Assembly (NCBI RefSeq): GCF_000348945.1
Contig: NZ_AOCK01000003.1
Location: forward strand, 186,001 to 250,000
Source: Paeniglutamicibacter gangotriensis Lz1y
GTDB taxonomy: Bacteria; Actinomycetota; Actinomycetes; Actinomycetales; Micrococcaceae
DNA: 64,000 nt
Direction of reading: 5' to 3'
Part shown: positions 16,706 through 25,683 of the stretch, in pieces
How the letters are laid out: every line of letters begins with the position of its first letter
Numbering within the stretch: position 1 is the stretch's first letter
Notes under the pieces: generated by a model
What the model saw: the letters and a program-made list of their open reading frames with translations, nothing else
Database searches by the model: none
What the model was told of the DNA's origin: nothing
Translations under genes and position numbers: made by a program

Positions 16706-17068
16706 GACTTCCTTCTCTTCACAAGGCCTTGGTGAGGCCAGACAACCCCGGGAAGCCCCGGCTCGATGGTCCTCGTTCGCTCACCATTACATCACCGACC
16801 CCCATACAGACACCGACCCGACGCACGACTCCTGACCGGCATCCGTAAACCGCTTGGGCTCAGCATCAAGGAAATCCACATATTGCTCACCGCAACCACC
16901 GACAGTCAACGACTCGCGGGTCCCTACCCCCGCCGCCGAAACGGGCCTCGGCTATTGTGGGCACCAAGGGAATCGACGGGCTTTAGTCCCCGTTGAACCA
17001 TCGGAAAAGCGTTGTCAACAGCGACATCGGCGGCACTACCAAGTTGAACGAACTTGCGAAAGGCATCC
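16706..17068. other. Intergenic region between sugar kinase and alpha-mannosidase
   Basis: 363 bp between divergent starts. It must contain both promoters, but I see no confident -35/-10 pair, palindrome or small gene in it. Confidence 0.4.
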
Positions 17069-20000
17069 ATGCACGATGAAACGTCACTGACCATCGCACG
17101 TGCCAGACGAGTCCTGGCCGAACGCATCATCCCCGCCATCTATCCACAGTCACTTCCCCTCGAGGTGGCCGCCCACGCATTGCCCGGCGAACCCATAGCC
17201 CCGGCCGTAGGACTGGCACTCGACTACTGCCCGCACACCGTCGGCACCGAGTGGGGCCCCGCCTGGGGAACCACCTGGTTCCGGATCCGCGGTCAAGTTC
17301 CCACCGACTGGGCAGGGAAACACGTCGAGCTGCGCATTGATCTGGGATTCGATACCTCCACGACCGGATTCCAATGCGAGGGACTGGTCTACCGGGCAGA
17401 CGGACACGCGGTGAAATCCCTCAACCCACGCAACCAATGGGTCCCCGTGGCCGATTCGGCAGCCGGCGGCGAAGACATTGAGCTGTTCATCGAGGCCGCG
17501 TCCAACCCCGTGCTGCTCGAACACCACCCGTTCCTGCCCACCGCACAGGGCGATGTCCGATCCTCCTCTCCGACCCCGCTCTACACCACCAAAACCATGG
17601 ACTTGGTCATCAGGGACCTGGCGGTCTACGAGCTGTCCCTCGACCTGGAGGTCCTGCTCGAGCTGCAAGCCGAACTGCCCGAGGCACCGCGGCGCTTCCG
17701 GATCCTGCAGGCCCTCGACGATGCTCTGGATGTCCTGGACCTGGCACGCATCGGCGACACCGCCGCGGCGGCACGTGCTGCATTGGCCGGCGTCCTGGCG
17801 CAACCGGCCGAAGCCAGCGCCCACCGGTTGGCCGCCATCGGCCACGCCCACATTGACTCCGCCTGGCTGTGGCCCATCCGCGAAACCATCCGCAAGGTCG
17901 CCCGGACCACTTCCTCCATGCTCGAACTGATCGATTCCGACCCCGATTTCATCTATGGCATGTCCAGCGCCCAGCAATACAAATGGCTCAAGGACCAGCA
18001 CCCGGGACTCTACGCACGCATCAAAAAGGCGGTGGCCGACGGACGATTCGTGCCGCTGGGCGGCATGTGGGTCGAATCCGACACCGTGATGCCATCCGGC
18101 GAATCACTGGTGCGCCAATTCCTGTACGGACAGCGCTTCTTCCAAGAAGAATTCCGGATCTCCTGCCACGGAGCCTGGCTTCCCGATTCCTTCGGCTACT
18201 CCCCCGCCCTACCCCAGCTGATGCGCCGGGCCGGGCTCGAATGGTTCTTCACCCAGAAGATCTCCTGGAACCAAACCAACATCTTCCCGCACCACAGCTT
18301 CTACTGGGAGGGCATCGACGGATCACGTGTGCCCACCCACTTCCCGCCCATGGACACCTACAACGCGCAGCTCTCCGGCCACGAGGTCGCCCTGGCCGCA
18401 CGCCAATTCCGCGAATCCCGCAGGGCATCCTCCTCCATCGCCCCGGTCGGCTGGGGAGACGGCGGAGGCGGAACCACCCGAGAGATGGCATCCAAGGCCC
18501 AGCGGCTCAAAAATCTGGAGGGCAGCGCGCGGGTCTCCTGGGAACACCCCGATTCCTTCTACGCGCGCACCGCCGCCGAACTACTCAACCCGGCCGTTTG
18601 GGTCGGGGAACTCTACCTGGAACTGCACCGCGCCACCCTCACCTCCCAGCACCTGACCAAGGCCGGGAACCGGCGCACCGAGCAGCTCTTGGTCGAAGCC
18701 GAGCTCTGGGCCACCACCGCCGCCACCCGCACGTCGTACAACTACCCGTATCAGGAGCTTGATGCCCTGTGGGAAGCGGTGCTGCTGCACCAGTTCCACG
18801 ACATCCTGCCCGGCACCTCGATCGCCTGGGTGCACCGCGAGGCGGTGGCCGAGTATGCGCGCATCACCGCCGCGGCACAAGCCCTCATCAGCGCGGCACA
18901 GAGAGCACTCACCGACCCCGGGGATGTGGAACTGGTGCTGAACCCGGCACCCATCACCCGCAACGGGATCCCGCCCGGAGGCTCCTGCCCGTTGGCCGAG
19001 CTTCCGACACCAGGGCCCGCAGTCACCGCCGTGCAGGATGCCGACGGCATCAGGCTGACCAACGAGTTGGTGTCCATCAACGTGGATCCCGACGGATTGA
19101 TCACCTCAGCCATCGATCTGGCATCGGGCCGCGAGACGATCGCCCCTGGCCAATGTGCCAACCTACTTCAGCTACACCAAGACTTCCCCAACCAGTGGGA
19201 CGCCTGGGATGTAGATGCGTTCTACCGCAACCGGGTCACCGACCTGGTTGCGGCCGACTCCGTGGAGCTAAGTACCGATGCCGAGGGCAGCGCCCGGATC
19301 ACCGTAAAGCGCAGCTTCTCCGCCTCACATATCACCCAGGAGCTGGTGCTGGCCCCGGGTGCGCGGATGCTGGAGATCACCCAGCACACCGACTGGCAGG
19401 AAGTCGAGACGTTCCTGAAGGTCGCCTTCGCACTGGATATCCGCGCCGAGCATTCGATCGCCGAAACCCAGTTCGGCTATCTCAAGCGACCCACGCATGT
19501 GAACACCAGTTGGGAGGCGGCCAAGTTCGAGACTTCCATGCACCGCTTCGTGCTGCTCAAGGAGCCGGGCTTCGGCGCGGCGGTGCTCAACGATTCGAGC
19601 TACGGCTACGACGTCACCCGCGAGGCACTCGATGCCCGGGTGAGCACCACGGTGCGCATCTCACTGCTGCGCGCCCCGCGCTTCCCGGACCCTCACACCG
19701 ACCAGGGCTTGCACACTCACCGCTACGGGTTGCTGATCGGTGCCGACATCGCCTCGGCCACCGCGGCAGGCATCGCGCTGAACACCCCCGAACGCCGCAT
19801 CACCGGAGGATACGCCTTCGACTCGCTGGTGGAACTGGACGGTGAGGGTTTGCTGCTTTCAGCGGTGAAGCTCGCCGCGGACCGCAGCGGAGAGGTGATC
19901 GTGCGGCTCTACGAATCCCTGGGCCGGCGGTGTACCGGCATGCTGCGCGTGAATGCCGATCTCGAATCCGTTTCAACCGTCTCGCTGCTCGAAGACCCGT

Positions 20001-20098
20001 TGGCGGACGGAGAACCTGTGTTCATGGAAACCGGCCATGTGGAACTGTCCCTGGGCGCGTTCGAGGTGCGGACCCTGCGGTTGCGGCTGCGCGACTGA
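17069..20098 (+). CDS. Alpha-mannosidase, glycoside hydrolase family 38
   Basis: 1009 residues, the size of cytosolic/bacterial GH38 enzymes. An N-terminal beta domain (~1-240) is followed by the catalytic (beta/alpha) domain: GHAHIDSAWLWP (residues 258-269, metal-binding His and Asp), GGMWVESDTVMPSGESL, and LPDSFGYS with the nucleophile Asp at about 373; the helical bundle HQFHDILPGTSI (metal His/Asp) and the C-terminal beta-sandwich complete the family plan. No signal peptide, so it acts inside the cell on imported manno-oligosaccharides. ATG 17069 is preferred over TTG 17054 because AAAGG lies 6 nt upstream of it. Confidence 0.95.
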   Translation: MHDETSLTIARARRVLAERIIPAIYPQSLPLEVAAHALPGEPIAPAVGLALDYCPHTVGTEWGPAWGTTWFRIRGQVPTDWAGKHVELRIDLGFDTSTTGFQCEGLVYRADGHAVKSLNPRNQWVPVADSAAGGEDIELFIEAASNPVLLEHHPFLPTAQGDVRSSSPTPLYTTKTMDLVIRDLAVYELSLDLEVLLELQAELPEAPRRFRILQALDDALDVLDLARIGDTAAAARAALAGVLAQPAEASAHRLAAIGHAHIDSAWLWPIRETIRKVARTTSSMLELIDSDPDFIYGMSSAQQYKWLKDQHPGLYARIKKAVADGRFVPLGGMWVESDTVMPSGESLVRQFLYGQRFFQEEFRISCHGAWLPDSFGYSPALPQLMRRAGLEWFFTQKISWNQTNIFPHHSFYWEGIDGSRVPTHFPPMDTYNAQLSGHEVALAARQFRESRRASSSIAPVGWGDGGGGTTREMASKAQRLKNLEGSARVSWEHPDSFYARTAAELLNPAVWVGELYLELHRATLTSQHLTKAGNRRTEQLLVEAELWATTAATRTSYNYPYQELDALWEAVLLHQFHDILPGTSIAWVHREAVAEYARITAAAQALISAAQRALTDPGDVELVLNPAPITRNGIPPGGSCPLAELPTPGPAVTAVQDADGIRLTNELVSINVDPDGLITSAIDLASGRETIAPGQCANLLQLHQDFPNQWDAWDVDAFYRNRVTDLVAADSVELSTDAEGSARITVKRSFSASHITQELVLAPGARMLEITQHTDWQEVETFLKVAFALDIRAEHSIAETQFGYLKRPTHVNTSWEAAKFETSMHRFVLLKEPGFGAAVLNDSSYGYDVTREALDARVSTTVRISLLRAPRFPDPHTDQGLHTHRYGLLIGADIASATAAGIALNTPERRITGGYAFDSLVELDGEGLLLSAVKLAADRSGEVIVRLYESLGRRCTGMLRVNADLESVSTVSLLEDPLADGEPVFMETGHVELSLGAFEVRTLRLRLRD

Positions 20099-20183
20099 GC
20101 GGCCTCGGCCTCACCGGCACCGTACGGAAACCTGTCGGTGGAGTGGCCGTTTCACCGCCAAAAAGGGAGCACCACGACCACCC

Positions 20184-20567
20184 ATGGATTACAACGATTT
20201 CGAGATCGCTGCGTTCTGGGTGCTCTCTTTCGCCGCGGCGGTACCGATGGTCATCCTCGGCGTGCTGGTGCATCTGCGCTGCGGCGCCAAGGCCCGGGGG
20301 CGGTACCTGTTCCTGGGTTGCCTCGCATCGATCATCTACGGGCTCTTCGCCGGCGTGCTGGTCAATGCGATGTTCCCGCCGCCCTACGTCCAGGGGCTTT
20401 CCGAGGGCCGGGGTCTGGATTTGCGCGGCACGGCGCTGATCCTCGGCTCGTGGGTCGGCGGGATCCTGGGTTTCATCGCCGTGGTGACCACGTCTCTGGT
20501 GTCCAGCTGGATGCGCCGGCGCACGGCACGAAGAACATCCGTGCCGCAGCAGCTACCCAACCCCTGA
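20184..20567 (+). CDS. Small membrane protein of unknown function
   Basis: 127 residues with about three hydrophobic segments (FWVLSFAAAVPMVILGVLVH, YLFLGCLASIIYGLFAGVLV, and ILGSWVGGILGFIAVVTTSL) and a basic C-terminal tail RRRTARRTS. Cysteines occur in the loop LRCGAKARG and in segment two. I do not recognise a family. It follows the mannosidase by 85 bp on the same strand. The GGGAG upstream of ATG 20184 is about 14 nt away, longer than ideal, so the start is not certain. Confidence 0.6.
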   Translation: MDYNDFEIAAFWVLSFAAAVPMVILGVLVHLRCGAKARGRYLFLGCLASIIYGLFAGVLVNAMFPPPYVQGLSEGRGLDLRGTALILGSWVGGILGFIAVVTTSLVSSWMRRRTARRTSVPQQLPNP

Positions 20568-20701
20568 CCTACCCAGCGGGTTCAGGCGTGCAGCACGCTC
20601 GTCTCGACCCGTCGGGCACCCAAGAGTCCCCGTCGCGGACCACGTTCACGGCCAACGGCAATTGGTGCGAGGCGCTCTCCACGATGTGCATCAGGTACCC
20701 G

Positions 20702-21641
20702 GCGGTCCCGGCATCCGTCCGAAGGTCGCCAAGGTCTTCTGCGACGAGGAAACGGAGATGATCTGCGATGAGCTGGGCTACGACCTGATCCTGCCACCGG
20801 CCGAACTGCGCGCCCGACTGGATTCGTAGATCGTCACCACCGGTCTGGGCAACGAGGCCGGGGTCGCCTCGGTGCCAAACGTGCTGACCCGCGGCAGTGA
20901 CTGGAGCACGCTGCGCCGCGAGCCCGACGCGGCCCGGCTCGGCGACGAACTGGTGGTCCAGACCCCCTACGGGGACTCGGGCAAAAGCACCTTCTTCATC
21001 AACAACGAATCCGACTGGGACACCCACAGCGCAGACATCATCGGCCAGGACATCAAGGTGATGCGCCGGATCAACAACCTGCCGGTGGCCGTCGAGGCGG
21101 TACTGACCCGCTCCGGCACCGTGGTCGGCCCGTTCCTCACCGAACTCGCCGGTCACCAGGACCTGACCCCGTGCTCGAGTTCATGGAGGTCGAGTTCGAG
21201 CTGGACATCGAGGAAATCAATGCCCGCTGGGAGGCACTCTCCGGCGCGGATACCTGGAGCCAGATGATCATCAAGGAAACCAGTGAGACCGTCGAGCTGC
21301 TCACGGCCACCCCCGCCACCGGCCAGTACCACCTCGATTCCAACGGCGCCCTGGTCTTCGGCCGTGCCGCCGTGGACTGGCACATGCTGCAAAACGAGTC
21401 CGAGGCGTTCTTCCTGCGCATCTACGGGCCCGGCGACTACCGCTGGAAGGGCGGGGACCTGGGCATCCTGGTCACCAAGGGCAGGCTGCAGGTGCGGCGC
21501 AACGGGTCCCCGCAGCTGAGCATCAGGGCCAAGCACTTCATCGATTCCATCCGCGCCGGCTTCACCGGTCTGCAGGTGGACGGCGGTGTCCAGCACGAGC
21601 TGCCAGCCTTCGCCGGGATCGGAGTCAAGACCAGGTGGTAG
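20702..21641 (+). pseudogene. Decayed copy of the ATP-grasp (biotin-carboxylase-like) gene
   Basis: This stretch is a degraded duplicate of the gene at 23702-25617. Fragments in order: GIRPKVAKVFCDEETEMICD then LGYDLILPPAELRARLDS, an in-frame TAG at 20828, VQTPYGDSGKSTFFINN to VLTRSGTVVGPFLTELAGH, then a deletion that removes the part containing the catalytic strand and the E-x-NPR motif, and a frame change into LEFMEVEFELDIEEINARWE through GPGDYRWKGGDLGILVTKG to the natural end VKTRW. About the first 240 residues of the intact gene have no counterpart here. DNA identity with the second copy is very high at 20936-21140 against 24656-24860. Confidence 0.85.
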
Positions 21642-21715
21642 GAGGACCACCCAACAAATTCGCCGCCGCGAAGAGGCCCTGATGCTGCACCCAAGCAGCA
21701 ACCGAGAGGACGGTC

Positions 21716-22992
21716 ATGGACGGCACGAACCTTGAGTACCGACCACCAACCGTGGGCGTGGGCAACTGGCAGCTGCCACACAACCTGAGCTGGTCCTTTC
21801 AGCACTTTGCCGAGTTCCTGCCCACCGCGTTGATTTCGCGGGGGCAGGGACCGGCCTCGGTGCTGCCCATCAATCCCCTGGATCTCAGGGCCATCTCACG
21901 ACCTGCGGCCTTCCCCACCGAAGCACCGATGAGTGTCGGCTCGGTCATCGATTCCACCGACACCGACGCCTAGATGATGATGCACCGCGGCACGTGGTCT
22001 CCGAGGCCTACTTCGGGGATATGGCCCCGCACTCCGCGCACCTGGTGATGTCGGTGAGCAAGTCCCTGGTCGGTGCGGTGGCCGGCTCCCTGTGCGATTC
22101 CGGGCTGCTGGATCCCACGGCGCCACTGACCGATTACCTGCCGGCGCTCACCGGAACCGGCTATGCTGGGGCCACGGTGCGGAACCTGCTGGATATGCGT
22201 TCGGGCATCGGGTTCTCCGAGGACTACCTGGACCCGCGCGCCGAGGTGCGGATGATGGAGGAAGCCATCGGCTGAGCCCATCCCACGGCACCGGGCAGCA
22301 TCGGGATGTACCCATACCTTCGCACATTGCGGCAGAAATGGGCCCACGGCGGGGTCTTTGAATACCGTTCCTGCGAGACCGACGTGCTCGGGTGGGTCTG
22401 CGAGCCAGCGGCCCGGGCACCGATGCCGATGCTGCTGTCCCACCTGTTGTGGGGCAATCTCGGCGCCGAACACAATGCCACCATCGGCATTGACCAGTTC
22501 GGCACCGGCATGTTCGACGGCGGCATCAATGCCACGTTGCGCGATCTGGCCCGTTTCGGCCCACTGTTCCTCAACGACGGCATCTCGTCCACCGGCGAGC
22601 GCGTGTTCTCCCGGTCTTGGGTCACCCAGACGCTGGCCTGGGCCCCGGATTCTCGGGCGGCCTTCACCAACAGCCCGGGCGATAACCGTATGCCCGGCGG
22701 CATGTACCGCAACCAGATGTGGTTCCCCTACCCGGGCAGCGACGTGCTGCTCGCCCGGGGTGTCCACGGTCAGCTGATCTACATCAACCGCTCCGCCCAG
22801 GTCGTCGGGGTGAAGCTTTTCAGCTGGGCCTACCCGCAGGGCGCCTCCAAGCTCTGCCCCACGCTGCGGGCCTTCGACGCAATCTCCGCGACCCACCCCA
22901 CGCAGTACCGCGGGGTGGGCCGGCCGTTCCTGCCACTGTTCAACGTCCCGGCACCCCAGGGCCCTCCGGGCCCCACCGCGCCACCGGCCTAA
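21716..22992 (+). pseudogene. Decayed copy of the NylB-like serine hydrolase gene
   Basis: Aligns by eye along its whole length with the intact gene at 25684-26868. ATG 21716 opens normally, then a TAG at 21971 replaces the Trp codon of the intact D-G-W-M motif, with a nearby deletion that shifts frame; the second block carries the SxxK serine (LVMSVSKSLVGAV) and ends at a TGA at 22273, again where the intact gene has Trp. The third block from about 22306 (MYPYLRTLRQKW to QLIYINRSAQVVGVK) runs to 22992 with a Pro/Gly-rich extra tail. Two Trp-to-stop changes plus a frameshift make this a clear pseudogene. Confidence 0.88.
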
Positions 22993-23023
22993 GCCCGTCT
23001 GTCCGCTCCTCGGGCTCGGGGTC

Positions 23024-23051
23024 GCGCACGCCGGTCGTGGTCGGCGTGCGC
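23024..23051 (+). terminator. Hairpin after the hydrolase pseudogene (possible terminator remnant)
   Basis: Perfect 10-bp stem GCGCACGCCG/CGGCGTGCGC with an 8-nt loop, 31 bp after the stop of the third hydrolase fragment. There is no T run after it, so termination strength is doubtful. Confidence 0.35.
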
Positions 23052-23584
23052 ACCGTGGCCTTCCGCTGCCCTGCTTCATTCCGGAGCATCCGATGCCGCT
23101 GGCCGATTCTTCAGCCAGTGGTCATCAACTGATTTCCCTAGCGTCGCGGGGCACCTGAGGTGCTCACGGCTGTAACAATAGGTCGACGCACTGCATGCCC
23201 GGCCGGTGGCTGTCCACACTGATAATTCCGGGGCACGGTGCCTGCTCGGCGGCATGTTACCGGGCTCACAAACAACCGCGCCGGAGCCACTCATGACCTT
23301 CATCACTGCTTGTCGGACTCGCATACCCGGTCTCCGGGAGGCAAGAGGCACCCGGTGGTTTGCCCCCCATCGGGTACATCCTCGCTCACGAACACCTACA
23401 CGCTCTCCGACAGGCCGGTTCCGACCTGCCCATCAGCACCCTCGGGCGTCATCTATCCCTGCCAGATAGGCAGTCATCACTAAATCGCACTAAGTTGGCT
23501 GGACTTGAAGATTCAAACGGTGAATCCGAATCGGATGGCCCGCGGCAGCCGCCGCAGACATTCTTGGGGAATGGTACTCACCTT

Positions 23585-23642
23585 GTTGCCGGAGGTTCCG
23601 GGCACCGCACGAAAGCGCGGAATGCCCGGTACCTCCGGCAAC
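23585..23642 (+). promoter_or_regulatory. Long inverted repeat upstream of the ATP-grasp gene
   Basis: Arms of 20 bp at 23585-23604 and 23623-23642 match at 19 of 20 positions when one is reverse-complemented; the 18-nt loop can extend the stem through CCGC/GCGG. It ends 59 bp before ATG 23702. No T run follows, so it is more likely a leader hairpin or protein-binding site than a terminator. The decayed copy upstream has no visible counterpart. Confidence 0.55.
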
Positions 23643-23701
23643 GCGGAATTATCCTGACTCCGCCGGTTCTTGGATACATGCCGACGAAAAGGAGTGGGGC
23701 C

Positions 23702-25617
23702 ATGAGCGCAGAAACCAGCCGATCCAGCAAGGAAATCGTCCAGCCGCGTCCGACCACCAAGGTGGTCGTGGCCAAACCGGCAACGGGCACCTCTACCGTC
23801 GTCAAAAAGGCCAAGCCTGCGACGGCCACCACCGTGAAGAAGCCCGCTGCTGCAGCTGCGCCCGCGGCCGCGTCCAAAGCCACAAAACTTGCAGCCAAGC
23901 CTGCTGCGAAGACCACCAAGCCAAGCACCCGCACGACGCCGGCCGCCAAGCCAGTGGTCACCAAGCCACCGGCAACGTCTTCTCCCACCGCGTCTTCGGC
24001 CGCCGTTAGGGCCGCTGCTCCGCTGGCGGACACGGTACCTTCGGTGGATCCGATGCCCCGGGCTGTGCCCACCGACCCGGAGATCCCCGAGGCAACCATC
24101 GGCACCGATGCAGCATTCGCTTCCGACGCCCCCTCGGTGACGGTCCCCCACACGGTCCGCAACATCTCCGAGGTTCGGCACTTCTTCCGCACCAACGACG
24201 TACCGATCTTCTTTGTTGGTGCCACCCCCTTCAACCTGCTGGGCCTGGACCGTTGGGTGCGGAACTTCTCCTATGTCAGCTACTACGACTCCTGGGATGG
24301 CGCCCACCCGAGGATCTTCACCCCCGCGCACAAGCCCGTCACGGACTTCGAATCGGGCGAGGAGATCAACAACTGGTTGCTGCTCAACGCCGAGGTCCGC
24401 GCCCGCATGACCCAGAACCTGCGCCCCGGTCTCCGGCCCAAGGTCGCTCTGGTCTTCTTCAACGAGGAAACCGAACGCATCTGCCGCGAATTGGGCTACG
24501 ACCTGATTCTGCCCGCGGCCGAGCTGCGCGACCGACTGGACTCGAAGATCGTCACCACCAAAATGGGCGACGAAGCCGGGGTGCCCTCGGTACCCAATGT
24601 GCTCTCCAACGGCACCACCTTCAAGGCCCTGCGTGAGGCCGCCGACGCGGCATGGCTCGGCGACGAACTGGTGGTCCAGACTCCCTACGGGGACTCGGGC
24701 AAGACCACCTTCTTCATCAACAACGAATCCGACTGGGACACCCACAGCGCAGACATCATCCGCCAGGACATCAAGGTGATGCGCCGGATCAACAATCTGC
24801 CGGTGGCCGTCGAGGCGGTACTGACCCGCTCCGGCACCGTGGTCGGCCCGTTCTTCACCGAGCTGGCCGGGCACCCGAGCCTGACCCCGTACCCCGGCGG
24901 CTGGTGCGGAAACGAGATGCACCCCGAGGTGCTCACCGCCACGCAGCGTGCCCGGGCCATGGACCTGGTCAAGCGCATGGGCGATCGCCTGGACACCGAG
25001 GGCTACCGCGGCTTTTCCAGGTCGACGTGCTGGTGGACACCGACACCGACGAGGTCTACCTGGGCGAACTGAACCCCCGGATCTCCGGGGCCAGCGCCAT
25101 CGCCAACGTGACAGCCGGCGCCTATGCCGATGTGCCACTGTTCCTCTTCCACCTGCTGGAGTACCTCGATGTCGCCTTCGAGCTGGACATCGATGAGATC
25201 AACGCTCGCTGGGAGGCACTCTCCGGCGCCGACGTGTGGAGCCAGATGATCATCAAGGAGACTTCCGAGACCGTCGAGCTGCTCACCTCGGCCCCCGCCA
25301 CCGGCCAGTACTACCTGGATGCCAACGGGGCCATGGTCTTCAACCGTGCGGCGCTGGACTGGCACATGCTCCAAAACGAGTCAGAGGCGTTCTTCCTGCG
25401 CATCTACGGCCCCGGCGACTACCGCTGGAAGGGAGCGGATCTAGGCGTCCTGGTCACCAAGGGCCGCCTACAGGTCGACCGACACGGGAAAACGCAGCTG
25501 AACATCAGAGCCCAGCACTTCATCGACTGCCTGCGCGCCGGATTTGTCGGGAAACCGCTGGATGACGACGCGCGGGCAGGCTTCACCCCCGGCCGCGGGG
25601 TGAAATCCCAGTGGTAA
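23702..25617 (+). CDS. ATP-grasp (biotin-carboxylase-like) protein with Lys/Ala/Pro-rich N-terminus; apparent frameshift at 25013-25017
   Basis: Starts at ATG 23702 after AAAAGGAG. Residues ~1-110 are low complexity (repeats such as KPAT, TTKPSTRTTPAAKP, AAAAPAAASKATKLAAKPAA), like histone-H1-type tails. The folded part begins near VRHFFRTNDVPIFFVGATPF. ATP-grasp features are VVQTPYGDSGKTTFFINN (nucleotide-binding loop) and EVYLGELNPRISGAS (metal-binding E-x-N-P-R). The frame as written ends at 25072 after GYRGFSRST; one extra T in the run 25013-25016 restores GFFQVDVLVDTDTDEVYLGE and reading to 25617, giving about 640 residues. The loss may be a sequence error, a recent lesion or programmed slippage. 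The reaction is probably ATP-dependent ligation of a carboxylate; no biotin partner is nearby. A NylB-like hydrolase follows after 66 bp. Confidence 0.75.
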
Positions 25618-25683
25618 TGTCCAGATGAGCCAGTGCCGTATGCGCGGCAATGACCGTATGCACGGCAATGACAAGGAGCAGTC

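Larger units (their letters stand above)
22993..23701. other. Gap between decayed and surviving gene pair, with two hairpins
   Basis: 709 bp without a credible gene. A 10-bp perfect hairpin (23024-23051) follows the pseudogene stop by about 30 bp, and a long inverted repeat (23585-23642) precedes the ATP-grasp start. The rest has no recognised content; the longest open frames here have no family look and no ribosome-binding sites. Confidence 0.5.

Noticed and set aside
20580-20700. N-terminal part of the decayed ATP-grasp copy
   Set aside because: I could not align this stretch by eye with the N-terminal half of the intact copy in any frame, so the pseudogene was started at 20702.
23076-23480. 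Open frames of 80-90 codons in the gap before the ATP-grasp gene
   Set aside because: No ribosome-binding site, no domain and Arg/Pro/Ser-rich shadow-like composition.
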